From: CAVQFC01 sp036497895
Lineage (GTDB): Bacteria; Acidobacteriota; Vicinamibacteria; Vicinamibacterales; CAVVIG01
Direction: 5' to 3'
Length of the DNA: 48,539 nucleotides
Assembly: GCA_036497895.1 (NCBI GenBank)
Contig: DASXIR010000217.1
Span: 1-48,539 of the forward strand
The notes under the pieces are model-generated. The model was not told the DNA's origin, did no database searches, and saw only the letters and a program-made list of their open reading frames with translations. Of this stretch, positions 1 through 15,300 are shown one piece after another. The number at the start of each line of letters is the position of its first letter. The stretch's first letter is position 1. The position numbers were made by a program, and so were the translations under genes.

Positions 1-1282
1 CGAAGGACCAGGCGAGGGCGATGCCGACAAGCTGATAGCCCAGCTGGCCGGCGTTGCCGTCGATGAGGCCAACCGGCAGCGCGCGGTTCTGCGCGTCGTG
101 AAAGATCGGATTGATCGCCTGCGTGGCGAACACGCCGGTCAGCAGGGCCCCGATCGTTCCGCCAGCGCCATGCACGCCAAACGCGTCCAGCGCATCGTCG
201 TAGCCGAAAATGCCTTTGACGAACGTGACCATCAGGAAGCAGCCAATGCCACCGGTCAGTCCGATGAAGAGCGCCGGCATCGGAGTGACGAAGCCGGACG
301 CGGGAGTGATCGCCACCAGGCCGGCAACGGCGCCCGAAATCGCGCCGAGCGCACTGGGGCGGCCGCGTGTCGCCCATTCGGCGCCGAGCCAGCCGACGGT
401 CGCGGCCGCGGCGGCAAAATGGGTGGCGACGAACGCGCTGGTCGCCAGTCCGTTCGACGCGAGGGCGCTGCCGGCGTTGAATCCGAACCAGCCGACCCAG
501 AGGAGGCAGGCGCCGATGAAGCTGAGCACCAGGCTGTGCGGCGGCATCGGATCCTTCGGGTAGCCGCTGCGTTTGCCGAGATACAGCGCGCACACCAGCG
601 CCGACACACCAGAAGTGATGTGCACCACCGTGCCACCGGCGAAATCGAGCGTCGGGAAACGCCCGCCGAGCGATGCATTCAGCAAGCCGCCCTTGCCCCA
701 GACCATGTGTGCGAGCGGCGCGTAGACGCAGAGGAACCACAGGGTCATGAACATCACCGTGCCGCGAAACGTCATCCGCTCCGCGGTGGCGCCGGTAATC
801 AGCGCCGGCGTGATGATCGCGAACATCAGCTGGTAAATCATGAACGTCTGCTGCGGGATGGTGGCGCCGTAGTCGACGTTGGGATCGAGGCCGACGCCGT
901 GCAGCATCATGTGACTGAAGCCGCCGATGATCGGCGTGCCTTCGCCGAAGCAGAGGCTATAGCCCACGACGGCCCACAGCACCGTGATCAGCGCCATCAT
1001 CGCGAAGCTCTGCATCATGATGGACAGAGTGTTCTTCTGACGCACCAGTCCGCCGTAGAAGAGCGCGAGCCCCGGGCCGGTCATCATCAGGACCAGTGCG
1101 GCGCTGGTCAGCATCCAGGCGTTGTCGGCTGACGATTGTGCGGCGGCGATCTTCTGATCGAGCCTGGCGAGATCGGCGGTCGTGACGGTCGTCGCCGCAG
1201 TGGTGGCTGCGGGCTGCGCCAGCAGTGACGTCGCCGGCAGGAGTACGCAACACAGGAGCATCACCGCGGCGATGCGCCTCAT
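1..1282 (-). CDS. amtB: Ammonium transporter (Amt family), 3' end beyond window
   Basis: Ammonium/ammonia channel of the inner membrane; about 427 residues are in the window and the C-terminus lies beyond base 1. It begins with a signal peptide (MRRIAAVMLLCCVLLPATS...LLAQ), common in Amt proteins, followed by many hydrophobic segments. The twin pore histidines of the family are visible: H221 in GGTVVHITSG and H371 in FGVHGAGGTIG. They are 150 residues apart, the same spacing as H168 and H318 of E. coli AmtB. The ATG overlaps the TGA of the upstream PII gene by four bases, which implies translational coupling. The glnB-amtB pair is the classic arrangement in which PII blocks the channel when nitrogen is plentiful. 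It is the last visible gene of the gltB-gltD-glnD-glnB-amtB operon. Confidence 0.95.
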   Translation of the reverse strand, partial: MRRIAAVMLLCCVLLPATSLLAQPAATTAATTVTTADLARLDQKIAAAQSSADNAWMLTSAALVLMMTGPGLALFYGGLVRQKNTLSIMMQSFAMMALITVLWAVVGYSLCFGEGTPIIGGFSHMMLHGVGLDPNVDYGATIPQQTFMIYQLMFAIITPALITGATAERMTFRGTVMFMTLWFLCVYAPLAHMVWGKGGLLNASLGGRFPTLDFAGGTVVHITSGVSALVCALYLGKRSGYPKDPMPPHSLVLSFIGACLLWVGWFGFNAGSALASNGLATSAFVATHFAAAAATVGWLGAEWATRGRPSALGAISGAVAGLVAITPASGFVTPMPALFIGLTGGIGCFLMVTFVKGIFGYDDALDAFGVHGAGGTIGALLTGVFATQAINPIFHDAQNRALPVGLIDGNAGQLGYQLVGIALAWSF

Positions 1283-1611
1283 CGATCGATCCTCTCGCCG
1301 GTGCGGATCCGGTAGCTCTGCTCAACCGGAATCACGAAGACCCGGCCGTCACCGATTTCACCGGTCCTGGCGGCCTCGATAATCGCCGCGACCGCTTCGT
1401 CCACGAGCTCGTCGGGGACGACGACTTCGATTTCCATCTTCGGCAGCAGGCTGACGTCGTACTCCTTGCCGCGGTAGATGGCCATGTGGCCCTTCTGCTT
1501 GCCGTGGCCGCGCACTTCGGTGACCGTCATCCCTGGCAGGTTCACCCGTCCCAGCGCATCCTTCACATCGTCGACCTTGTTCGGCCGTACGATTGCCTTG
1601 ATCAGTTTCAT
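1279..1611 (-). CDS. glnB: PII nitrogen regulatory protein (GlnB/GlnK)
   Basis: Small trimeric signal protein of 110 residues, the normal PII length. It senses 2-oxoglutarate and ATP/ADP and controls nitrogen enzymes and the ammonium channel. The N-terminus MKLIKAIVRPNKVDDVKDAL is typical. The T-loop reads YRGKEYDVSLLPK and places a tyrosine at residue 51, the site uridylylated by GlnD. The B- and C-loop region (TGEIGDGRVFVIPVE) is intact. The gene starts one base after the glnD stop and overlaps amtB by four bases, so modifying enzyme, signal protein and target channel are made together. The amtB linkage argues for a GlnK-type role, but GlnB and GlnK cannot be told apart from sequence alone. 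Confidence 0.96.
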   Translation of the reverse strand: MKLIKAIVRPNKVDDVKDALGRVNLPGMTVTEVRGHGKQKGHMAIYRGKEYDVSLLPKMEIEVVVPDELVDEAVAAIIEAARTGEIGDGRVFVIPVEQSYRIRTGERIDR

Positions 1612-1612
1612 C

Positions 1613-4114
1613 TCACGCCTCCAGCATCCGGGGGAAATCCGCGATCAATTCGGCGACAGCCTGATCGGACAGCTTGGCGCCCGCCTGAGTGATATGGAAT
1701 ACGTCGATGGCCCGCTGGCCTTCGGTTGAAATCAACACCAGCCCCACGTCGCAACCGTGCGTCGAGATGATGCGGCTGACGCGATGCAGCAAGCCAAGCA
1801 CGTTGTCGGCGACGATATCGAGGATCGTGTAGCGGTGCGACGACTGGTTGTCCGCGTGGATCACCGGTGGCGTCGAGGTGACGCCCGGGCGGCGCCGATG
1901 CAGGACGCCGCGCTCGCGGGAGCGCACGGCCTCGGCCACGTCGGTGCTGCCGACGATCGCTTCGCCGAGCGCGGCGAGAAACCGCTCCTGCCCGCTGGCG
2001 TTCAGCTCGAGGAATCGTTCGTGATCGGCGAACTGAAAGACGTCGAGCACCAGGCCGTTCGGGCTGGTCATCGCCTGGCCGCGGGTAATGTCCATTCCGA
2101 AACTCGACAGCGTTCCGCAGATGTTCGAGAACAGGCTCGGCTTGTCGAGCGTGACCACCGTCAGCTCCCACAACGAGCCCTTCCGCTGCAGGTCGGTGTG
2201 GACGTCATCCGGCCTGATGTCGCGTGACAGTCGAATGTGGCGATAGATGACGTCGGTCGGGAACAGGCGCAGGTACCGGCGCGGCAGTCCCTCGACGAAC
2301 CGCGCGATCTCGGCGTCGGTGATGTCGGCGGGACGGCCGGCGATCAGCGCGCGCACGCCGGCTTCCCGCTGTTCGATGCGGTCGTCAGCGTAGCCAAGAG
2401 TCAGGTGGTTGTAGGTGTCCACGTACAGACGCCAGAGCAGCTCTTCGCGCCACGGCGTCAGCGTTTCCGGATTCACGGCTTCGATGTCCACCAGCGTCAG
2501 CAGGCACAGCATCTTCAGCCGTTCTTCGATGCCGACCAGATCCGCGAGTTGACGAACCATCTCGGGGTCGTCCGTATCGCGGCGGAAGGCGATCAGCGAC
2601 ATCCTGGTATGGTTGCGGATCAGGAATTCGACCACAGCCATCGACTCGGCGGGGAGCTGCAGGCGCTGCATCACGTCCACCGCCATCCGCACGCTCTCGG
2701 CTGAATGATCCTCCGCGTCGCGCCACTTGCCGACATCGTGGAACAGCAGTGCCATTACCAGCAGTTCGGGATGCGCGAGATCGGCGATCAGCGAACTGAA
2801 ACGCTCGCGTCCCTTGACCGAGCGGCTCGCCAGCCGCTCCAGGTTCCGAATCGTCAGGAGCGTGTGCTCGTCGACGGTGTACTTGTGATAGAAGTCGCGG
2901 ACCACGCGGCAGAAAATCGCCTGAAATTCAGGGAACATCCGGCCCAGCAGCCCGCTGTCGTGCATCTCGGACAGACGCGCGTAGAGTCCCGCGCGCGGTT
3001 TGAGGAATTCGAGCAGCGCGTCGCGCTCGACCGCCGTCGGGAAAAATGCCTCATGGGCGCAACCCTCTACCCGCTGCTGAATCCAGGTCAGCGTCTCGTC
3101 GGCGACCGGCACGCCCGATTCAATCGCGGCCTGAAACAGCGGCAGCCAGCGCTCAGGACGGCCCTTGGCAGCCTCGGAGTCGACAAATCGAATGCCGTGG
3201 CCGTTGCGGGAACGTACCAGGTTGACGCCGACTGGAACGGGTGCGGCCTGACGAATCCACGCAAGCGCACGACTGACGACCCGCGCGTGGCGGAAGTAGT
3301 CGCCCATCAGGCGCTCGACCTGTTGCCGGGGGCCGCCGGTGTAGCCCATCACCGCCGCGGCCTGTTCCTGAATTTCGTGCAGCAGATCGTTGCGGTGCCG
3401 CTTGTGCGCGACGTGCACGACGGATCGTAGCCGCTGCAGGAATTCGGCGGCCTCTTCGAGCTTGACTCGATCGGTGGGGCCGCGATCGAGCAGCGACGGA
3501 TCGGTCAGGGCCGCGATCGTCTGTGCGGCGAGCAGATCTCGAAGCGCGCCGGGCGCGTCTTTCACGTCGGGTTCGAGCTGATAGAACGTGTCGTTGAAGC
3601 GCGCGTGACGCTCATCGATCAGGTGCGTCAGCGCGTCCACGATTCGGGCGCGCGCATCGGGAGTCCGGACCACAGCGGAAACGCGTTCGAGCAGCGCTGA
3701 ATCGCCGGTGACGGCCCGCGCGTCGAGCAGCGCGAGCAGGAACTTCGGGTTGTCGATCTCGAGCTCGATGAACTCGCTCGCCTGGCGAACCTGATGGCCG
3801 ACCGAGAACTGGAGATCCCAGAGCGGATGCAAAACCGCGCGGACCCGGGCTTCCTCGGCCGGACCGATCGTCCCGTCGAACAACAGCAGTACATCGATGT
3901 CGGAGTAGAGGCTCAGCTGACGGCGGCCGTAGCCGCCGAGCGCCACCAGGACGCCCGCTGTCGCTGCCGCCGGTGCCTCGTTCCAGAGGCGCTGCAGGAG
4001 ACTGTCGACGCAGCTCGAGAACAGATCGAGAGCACGGGCGCCCCCTTTGCCCCGTCCGCTCGCCGCGAAAAGCTCCACGCGTGCGGTTTCCACGCTGGAG
4101 AGCGACGTCGCCAT
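1613..4114 (-). CDS. glnD: [Protein-PII] uridylyltransferase/uridylyl-removing enzyme
   Basis: Glutamine-sensing enzyme that adds UMP to PII when nitrogen is short and removes it when glutamine is high. The 833-residue protein has the full architecture. The nucleotidyltransferase motif GGYGRRQLSLYSDID is near residues 60-74, with metal-binding aspartates at D72 and D74. The HD hydrolase motif FHDVGKWRDAEDHS is near 458-471. Two C-terminal ACT domains (about 648-695 and 762-812) bind glutamine. It sits 3 bases after gltD and 1 base before glnB. Placing it in an operon with glutamate synthase is less usual than the common stand-alone location and suggests that glutamine sensing and glutamine consumption are expressed together. 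Confidence 0.96.
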   Translation of the reverse strand: MATSLSSVETARVELFAASGRGKGGARALDLFSSCVDSLLQRLWNEAPAAATAGVLVALGGYGRRQLSLYSDIDVLLLFDGTIGPAEEARVRAVLHPLWDLQFSVGHQVRQASEFIELEIDNPKFLLALLDARAVTGDSALLERVSAVVRTPDARARIVDALTHLIDERHARFNDTFYQLEPDVKDAPGALRDLLAAQTIAALTDPSLLDRGPTDRVKLEEAAEFLQRLRSVVHVAHKRHRNDLLHEIQEQAAAVMGYTGGPRQQVERLMGDYFRHARVVSRALAWIRQAAPVPVGVNLVRSRNGHGIRFVDSEAAKGRPERWLPLFQAAIESGVPVADETLTWIQQRVEGCAHEAFFPTAVERDALLEFLKPRAGLYARLSEMHDSGLLGRMFPEFQAIFCRVVRDFYHKYTVDEHTLLTIRNLERLASRSVKGRERFSSLIADLAHPELLVMALLFHDVGKWRDAEDHSAESVRMAVDVMQRLQLPAESMAVVEFLIRNHTRMSLIAFRRDTDDPEMVRQLADLVGIEERLKMLCLLTLVDIEAVNPETLTPWREELLWRLYVDTYNHLTLGYADDRIEQREAGVRALIAGRPADITDAEIARFVEGLPRRYLRLFPTDVIYRHIRLSRDIRPDDVHTDLQRKGSLWELTVVTLDKPSLFSNICGTLSSFGMDITRGQAMTSPNGLVLDVFQFADHERFLELNASGQERFLAALGEAIVGSTDVAEAVRSRERGVLHRRRPGVTSTPPVIHADNQSSHRYTILDIVADNVLGLLHRVSRIISTHGCDVGLVLISTEGQRAIDVFHITQAGAKLSDQAVAELIADFPRMLEA

Positions 4115-4117
4115 TCG

Positions 4118-5510
4118 CTATGCCAGAGGGGCGGGCAGCGAGGAGCTGCCCATCAGATACGCGTCAACCGCTCGGGCACTACTGCGGCCATCGGCGATTG
4201 CCCAGACGATCAGCGACTGGCCGCGCTGCATATCGCCGGCGGCGAACACACCGGGGACATTGGTCATCCAGCTCGCGTCGCGCGCGACGGTGCCGCGTTC
4301 GGTCAGTGCGATTCCGAAACCGTCGACGAGGCCGTTGCGCTCCGGTCCGACAAAACCCATCGCCAGCAGTACCAGGTCGGCATCGAAGTCGACGGTCTGC
4401 TTGGTCTCGGTTTCGATCGCATGCAGCCGGGCGACACGGCCGTCCGCACCGGCCGAGAAGTGATCCGTCGCGATCGCGTAGTGCCGTTCGCCGCCTTCTT
4501 CGTGGGCGCCGGACACGCGGAAGATGTTCGGCCAGGTCGGCCACGGGTTGCCGGACGCGCGCGTGTCCGGTGGACGCTGCAGCAGCTCCAGCTGTCGCAC
4601 GCTCCTGGCGCCCTGACGATGCGCGGTGCCAAGGCAGTCGGCACCGGTATCGCCGCCGCCGATGATAATCACGTGCTTGTCCCGCGCGCTGATCACCTCG
4701 ACGTTGTCACCTTCGTTGGCTTTGTTCTGGACGGTCAGATACTCCATCGCGAAATGGATGCCGGCCAGCTCGCGGCCGGGCACGCGCAGATCACGCGGCA
4801 CGGTCGAGCCGCCAGCCAGGACGATCGCGTCGTACTCGTCTTTCAGCTGCCGGGCGTCCACATTCACACCGACGTGGCAGTTGGTGCGGAAGCTGACGCC
4901 TTCCTCGCGCATCAGCGCCAGCCGTCGCTCGAGCCAGCGCTTTTCCAGCTTGAATTCGGGAATGCCGTAGCGGAGCAAGCCGCCGATGCGATCGGCGCGC
5001 TCGAGCACGGTGACGAGATGACCGGCATGGTTCAACTGATCGGCCACGGCCAACCCTGCCGGACCTGAGCCGACCACGGCGACGCGCTTGCCGGTGCGGA
5101 TTGCCGGCGGCTTCGCAACCACCCAGCCTTCTTCGAACGCGCGCTCGATAATCGCGTTCTCGGCGTACTTGATCGTCACCGGCGAGTTGTTGATCCCCAG
5201 CACGCAGGATCCTTCGCACGGTGCCGGACACAACCGCCCGGTGAACTCGGGAAAGTTGTTGGTCGCGTGCAGCCGCTCGATCGCGGCGTCCCACCGGTTG
5301 CGATAGACCAGATCGTTCCAATCGGGGATCAGGTTGCCGAGCGGGCAGCCCTGATGACAGAACGGGATGCCGCAGTCCATGCAGCGGCCGGTCTGGTCCC
5401 GGAGCACCGCTTCCTCGTACGGCAGCGTCACTTCGCGCCAGTCGCGCACGCGCTCCGCCACCGCGCGCGACGCGGGCTTCTGACGCTGAACCTCGATAAA
5501 CCCCGTCACC

Positions 5511-5518
<8 letters not shown>
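4118..5518 (-). CDS. gltD: Glutamate synthase (NADPH) small subunit
   Basis: Beta subunit of GOGAT, 466 residues. It takes electrons from NAD(P)H through FAD and iron-sulfur centres to the large subunit. I chose the ATG giving MGKVTGFIEVQRQ, the conserved N-terminus, rather than an in-frame ATG nine codons upstream. Cysteine clusters CMDCGIPFCHQGCP and CPAPCEGSCVLG near the N-terminus ligate [4Fe-4S] clusters. GSGPAGLAVADQL is the FAD Rossmann motif, GGGDTGADC lies in the NADPH domain, and the C-terminal GVFAAGD motif closes the FAD site. The start overlaps the gltB stop by 8 bases (ATGGGTAA), consistent with coupled synthesis of the two subunits. Confidence 0.95.
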
Positions 5519-10040
<4,522 letters not shown>

Positions 10041-10095
10041 GGAACGCCAGTTATTACAGGGCTTGAGCTAGAAGTAAAATACAATCGTCGGATTG

Positions 10096-10120
10096 AACCC
10101 ATGCTTTTCAGGCATGGGTT
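10096..10120. other. Perfect hairpin in the gltB upstream region
   Basis: A 9-bp perfect inverted repeat, AACCCATGC / GCATGGGTT, with a 7-base loop lies 56-80 bases before the gltB start. No T-run follows on either strand. It may be a leader hairpin or an operator; its function is unknown. Confidence 0.4.
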
Positions 10121-10152
10121 CCTTCATGCGTACCGCTTCTTGGTGGGATGCC

Positions 10153-10186
10153 AAAAACGGCCGGGGGCCGGGCTCACTCGCGGCCG
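10153..10186 (-). terminator. Probable intrinsic terminator after the S9 peptidase gene
   Basis: On the minus strand, CGGCCG (10186-10181) can pair with CGGCCG (10163-10158) across a 17-base GC-rich loop, and five Ts follow at once. It lies 17 bases after the peptidase stop and before the gltB leader, where a terminator is expected. The stem is short, so confidence is moderate. Confidence 0.4.
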
Positions 10187-10202
10187 GCTCATGACACGCG
10201 GA

Positions 10203-12311
10203 TCAGCGGGTCGCTGGCGGCGAGTGCTGAAAATGTCGGTCGTACCAGGTAATGCTTCGCTCGATCATGTCGATCGTGTGACCGGTCTCGCGGATGCCGT
10301 GGCCCTCGCGCGGGTAGCGGATCATGATCGTTTCGACGCCGACGTCTCGTAACGCGATGTAGAACTGCTCTGCTTCGGCGATTGGTACGTCGTTGTCGTT
10401 CTCGCCGTGCACGAACATCGTCGGCGTCTTGACCCGGTTCGCGTAGCGGATGGCCGAGCGCTCCCACAACTTGTCGATGATGCCGTTCTGGTGCGGAAAC
10501 CCGCCGTACTCCACCGCCAGGTAGTCGTGGTAGTACGACAGATAGTTCTGGGTCACGAGGTTGGAGATGCCCGCCGTGGGAATTGCGGCGCTGAATCGGT
10601 CGGTCTGAGTGATGATCCAGTTCGCGAGCTGACCGCCGTAGCTGCCGCCTTCGAGACCCATTTTCTGGCCGTCGATCCATGGGTAGCGCTTGAGCGCTGC
10701 ATCGACGCCGGCGACGACGTCCTTGGCTTCGCCGCCGTCCTGGTCGGCAAAAATTGCGTCGGTCAGCTTCTGGCCGTAGCCGGTCGAACCCCGGTAGTTC
10801 ACCATGAGTGAAGCCCAGCCCCGGGCGGCGTAAAGCTGTGCCTTGGCATTGAATTCGGGGCCCTGTTGGCCGTGCGGACCGCCGTGCATCATGACGATCA
10901 GCGGATGTTTCGATCCGGCGGCGATCTCGACCGGTTTGGTCAGGAACGCCTCGATCGGTGTGCCGTCGAAACTGGCGAAGGTAAACGCCTCGACGCCGCC
11001 GATTTTTTTACCCTTCAGGAGCGCCTGGTTCAGGGTGGTTACCGCTACCGGGGCGCTGGTGCTTCTCGCGACATACAGCTCCGACGGGCCTGCTGGCGTC
11101 GCCAGCGCATAGGCCATCGTCCAGGCGGCGCCCTGGTCGGTTCGCGACCAGGCGCTGATCGATCCGTTGTCGCCCAGTGCGAGTTCGGCCCGGCCGCCGG
11201 CGGCGGGCACCTTGTAGAGATGGTTCTGGCCTTGCTCCTGCAAACTGAAATAGATCGTCCGGCTGTCGCCCGACCATCGCGGCGTGCCCTGCCGATTGTC
11301 GAGCGAGTCCCCGAGCGAGTGACGATCGCTGCCGTCGGCATTCGACACCCAGACGTGGGTGTCCTCCATAGTGGTTTCCGAGGAAGTCAACGGCCGGGTG
11401 GTGCCCGAATACGCGATCCGCTTGCCATCGGGCGACCAGGTTGGATGGTATTCAGCGTTCTTCGTCTGCGTGAGCTGGGCGATCGCGCCGTCAGCGACGC
11501 GAACGGTGAACATGTCGTAGTTGAAAAACCGATCCGGATCGGGCTCGTGATTGGAGACGAACAGGATCCGATCGCCGGCGGGAGACCAATCGAGCGAATG
11601 CTCGTAGTAGTCGCCTTTTGTGAGCTGCCTGACTGTGCCTGACGCCAGATCGGCAACGAAAATGTGCAGGCGCCGGTTGTCGTTGAAACGGGTCAGGCCT
11701 TCTGAAGCCGTCGGCTTGTACAGGTAGCGCGTGATCACCATCGGATCGCCGTTGGCGTCCTGCTCGGGTCCCGCGGTGGCGGACACGAAGGCAATGCTTT
11801 TGGCATCCGGCGACCAGGTCAGCTGATCGCCGGACGATGGCAGCGGGTGGTTGGTGCTCTGGACCGGCGTGACGAACCGCGGTTGCGATCCATCGGCGGC
11901 GGCGACGAACAGCCCGAAGCGCTGAGTATCGCCTCCGACGTAGGCGATCGACCGGCCATCCGGCGACCAGCGCGGCGTGGACGCCGAACCGCTCGAGCCG
12001 CCCAGACGGTTCGAGGCCCGGGTGGACAGATTCATCACCCAGACCTGCGAGTACGGCCGTCCCGGCTTGTCGTTGTTCACCACCGCGTACGCGACACGGG
12101 TCCCGTCTGGAGACAACTGCACGTCGCCAATCGAGCGGAGGTGGTAGAGGTCCGTTACCTGCAGCGTGTTTCCGGTCGAGGGCGGAGGAATCGCGACGGC
12201 CGTGGGCTGCGCGAACGGCTGGGCCGCGAGGTCGCGCGAGAAGTGGTGATAGCCGGCCCCGGCCGTGAGACCGGCAATCAGGACACCGATCGCCGCCGTG
12301 TACCGCTTCAT
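10203..12311 (-). CDS. Exported S9 family peptidase (prolyl oligopeptidase/DPP-like)
   Basis: Serine peptidase of 702 residues. An N-terminal hydrophobic segment (AAIGVLIAGLTAGAGY) indicates export or membrane anchoring. About 400 residues of TolB/WD40-like beta-propeller follow, with recurring WSPDG and SPDAK motifs. The C-terminal alpha/beta hydrolase domain carries the expected triad: S557 in GGSYGG, D639 in HGENDNDVP and H671 in PREGHG. The MMHGGPHGQ sequence forms the oxyanion region. Such enzymes cleave short peptides, often after proline or a dipeptide, in the periplasm. It runs in the same direction as the autotransporter gene 84 bases upstream. Exact substrate specificity cannot be read from the sequence. 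Confidence 0.9.
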   Translation of the reverse strand: MKRYTAAIGVLIAGLTAGAGYHHFSRDLAAQPFAQPTAVAIPPPSTGNTLQVTDLYHLRSIGDVQLSPDGTRVAYAVVNNDKPGRPYSQVWVMNLSTRASNRLGGSSGSASTPRWSPDGRSIAYVGGDTQRFGLFVAAADGSQPRFVTPVQSTNHPLPSSGDQLTWSPDAKSIAFVSATAGPEQDANGDPMVITRYLYKPTASEGLTRFNDNRRLHIFVADLASGTVRQLTKGDYYEHSLDWSPAGDRILFVSNHEPDPDRFFNYDMFTVRVADGAIAQLTQTKNAEYHPTWSPDGKRIAYSGTTRPLTSSETTMEDTHVWVSNADGSDRHSLGDSLDNRQGTPRWSGDSRTIYFSLQEQGQNHLYKVPAAGGRAELALGDNGSISAWSRTDQGAAWTMAYALATPAGPSELYVARSTSAPVAVTTLNQALLKGKKIGGVEAFTFASFDGTPIEAFLTKPVEIAAGSKHPLIVMMHGGPHGQQGPEFNAKAQLYAARGWASLMVNYRGSTGYGQKLTDAIFADQDGGEAKDVVAGVDAALKRYPWIDGQKMGLEGGSYGGQLANWIITQTDRFSAAIPTAGISNLVTQNYLSYYHDYLAVEYGGFPHQNGIIDKLWERSAIRYANRVKTPTMFVHGENDNDVPIAEAEQFYIALRDVGVETIMIRYPREGHGIRETGHTIDMIERSITWYDRHFQHSPPATR

Positions 12312-12395
12312 GTCCTCACCGTCCTTGCGCTTGCGACGTCATCGACGTGGTTCGATCTTGAACCATACCGGGTTCGTCGGAAGGCGGTTCGCGCT

Positions 12396-15300
12396 TTAGC
12401 GGAAGCGCACGCGGAAGTGGAAAGCGTTGGTCGACTCGAGCTTGCTCTGTCTGGTCTCGTACTCGACGGTATATTCGAGGCCCGAGAACGAACGAACGGT
12501 CAGGCCGAAGAGGCCATTGTAGGTGTCGATCGGCACCTGCGCGCCAATCACGTCGAACTGGCTGTTGGGCACACCCTGAAACTTTACGTCCGCGACGTTG
12601 GTGATGTCACCATAGGTGTGGTGATAGCTGGCAAGGATGTTCGGGCGCCAGTTGCCGCTGCGGCGAAAGGCATGGAAATCGACGTTGGCGTCGCGGGTCT
12701 TGAAAATCGTCGCGAGCGCATCGAGCGAGATCGAGTCCGCGCCGGTCTCTCCGTACGGTGAACGATCGAGGTGCGTGGCGCGGTAGCCGACTTTGGAATC
12801 GAATGTCCAGGTATCGCTTTTCTGCGTGCTCTGAACTTCGGTCCAGGCTTCGCGTACGTCGGCAACCTGTTCGCTGGTCGCATCGCGATTGATGCCGTCC
12901 GACAACGGCGTCGGATTGCCGTTGACGTCGGGAACCGTCGCCGCGAAGTTGATATTGCGCTCGGTCGACATCTTGATGTGCGCGAGACTGCCGCCGCCGT
13001 GAATCTTGATGAAGCCCAGGCCGTATCCGGAATAACCGAAGACGTGCGGCGACGTCATCGTGCTCGATCCGCTGATTTCAGTAAGTGATAGTCCACCCAG
13101 GCTCAGCGATCCGCCGCCGCCAAGGGTCAACGCCGGCGACATCTTGAAGTCGTAGCCGGCGCCGCTGCCGCCGACGTTGGCCCCGCCGCCACTGGCGCCG
13201 TCGCCCTTGAAGCTGGTATGCGACGCCGCCAGCTGAAGCCATGGCTGTCCGCCGCGGCTGAATGGCTGGCCCGCGGCCTTGTCGGCCTCGGCTTTGTCGT
13301 CCATCGCATGTTCGAAATCAGCCAGCGAATACTTGACGAGATCCACCGTCGCCTGCCCGTCGATCTGCGTCATGCGGAGCGTGCTCGAGTGAATTTCGCC
13401 GGACAGCTGTTGGAGCGCGTTTTCGAGCTGCGGGCCGCTCAACGCGGTGAGTTCGCGGACCACGGCGGCGTAGTCTCCGGTGATGCCGAACTTCGTCCGG
13501 TCCACGGCCTTGCCAACAGCGCCGGGGTTGCGACCGGTCACCGAGTTCGCCAATGGCTCGGCAATGTTGAGGATTGTGACCATCAGGTTGTAGCCGTCGG
13601 TCTTCAACACCGGCAGCAGCGAGGTCGACGGACTGGCGACGTCGTTCTGCGTCGCGGTGACGCCTTTCTGGGCGGTCAGCGCCAGATACGTCGCCGCACG
13701 CGACGGGTTCGGATCGTCGATCGAGACCAGCAGGTGCGTGCCGGTGAGCGTCGCGGTTCCGGCGACCTGAACGGGCGCCGCGGCGCCCTGAGCCACGGTC
13801 ACTCCGAGCGTGGATCCCGGTACGGTCGTCAGGTTGCCGTTGATGAACAGCGTCGGAACTGTTTTGGCAGTGGCGGCCGTGACGATGCCGCCGGCGCCAG
13901 ACGCCCCGAAACGCATCGCGTTGAATGCGCTGGTCGAACTGCCGGGTGCCGACACGTTCACGGTGCCGGCCAGGTTCAGGTTTCCAGTGATGGTGCCGGC
14001 CAGGTTGTAGGTGCCGTTTGCTCCCAGCGTCATGTCGCCGAGCACCGCGCCGTTCATCGCAAACAAACCCTTTGATCCAACCGAAATGCCGCCGCCGACG
14101 ATGCCGTTGAGCGTGAAATTGGCGCCGGTCAGAACCGCAACGCTGCCGGCCATGTTGCCGTTGACCGTCAGCCCGCCTTCATCCACGGTGGTCAACCCGG
14201 TCATCGGCGTATTGCCGTTGATTGTGACCGTGCCGGCGCCGAACTTGTCGAGTGTGCCGGAGCCGGTGATCACGGCATTGACGGTACCGTTGTTGTCCTG
14301 CCTGAACGCCATCGCGGCGTTGTTGACGATGCCGCCCTGGAGGCTGGTGGTGCTGCCGGAGAGGGTGCCGGCCGCGATGAGCGTGCCGCCGGAATAGCTG
14401 TTGTTCCCGGTCAGCGTCAGGACGCCATTGCCGGTTTTCAGCAGCGCGCCGGAACCGGTCATCGTCCCCGCGTAGGCACCGTTCGCAGATTGGTTGAAGA
14501 GTACGGCCGCGTTGTTGACGATAGGTCCGGTAAGGCTGGTCGAATCGCCGGACAGCGCGCCAGCGAGTACGGTGGTCCCCCCCGAGTAGGTGTTGGCGCC
14601 AGTCAGATTCAGCGTTCCGCCGCCGTTTTTCGTAAGGCTGCCGGCACCGGTGATCGCACCCGCAAACGCGGAGCTCGAACCATCGCTGCCGATGACGACG
14701 GTCGCGCCGTTCGAGACGGCGAGTCCGCCTGTTCCGGACAATTGATTGATCGTCTGGCTGCCGCCGACGACGTCCAGCTCGGCGCCGGAAGCGACCGATA
14801 CCAGCCCGCTCGCGCCGAGCGAGTTGTTGCCGCCGGCGACGAGGCGGCCTGCCTGAATCTGAGTGACACCGGTAAACGAATTCGACCCGGTCAGGGTCAG
14901 AACGCCGACTCCGGATTTCGTCAGACCGCCCGCGCCGCTGATTCCTCCGCTCAACGTCGCGTTGGTTCCACCCGACGTGTCAACGATCAGGCCGCCGGCA
15001 TTGATGACGATCGTGCGGGATGAGGAGAAGAACTGTGCGTCGATCGCGAGCGTGCCGCTGGTACTGACGGTGCCGACGGTGAGTCCCGCGCCGAGTGCAC
15101 CGAGCGCAGCGTCCGCGTTCACGAGCACGGCGCCGCTGGTCAACGCCAGGCCGCCGAACGTGTTAATCCCGGTGAGGCCGAGCGTGCCACCTCCGGCTTT
15201 GGTGAGCACTCCCGATCCGGTGATCGAGCCGCCAAACGTACTGCTCGATCCGTCGCTGCCTATCATCAGGTTGCCGGTGCCGATCGCCACAGTTCCGGCA

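Noticed and set aside
10041..10150. Sigma-54 (-24/-12) promoter for gltB
   Set aside because: A TGGCAT element is present on the minus strand, but no GC at the required spacing follows.
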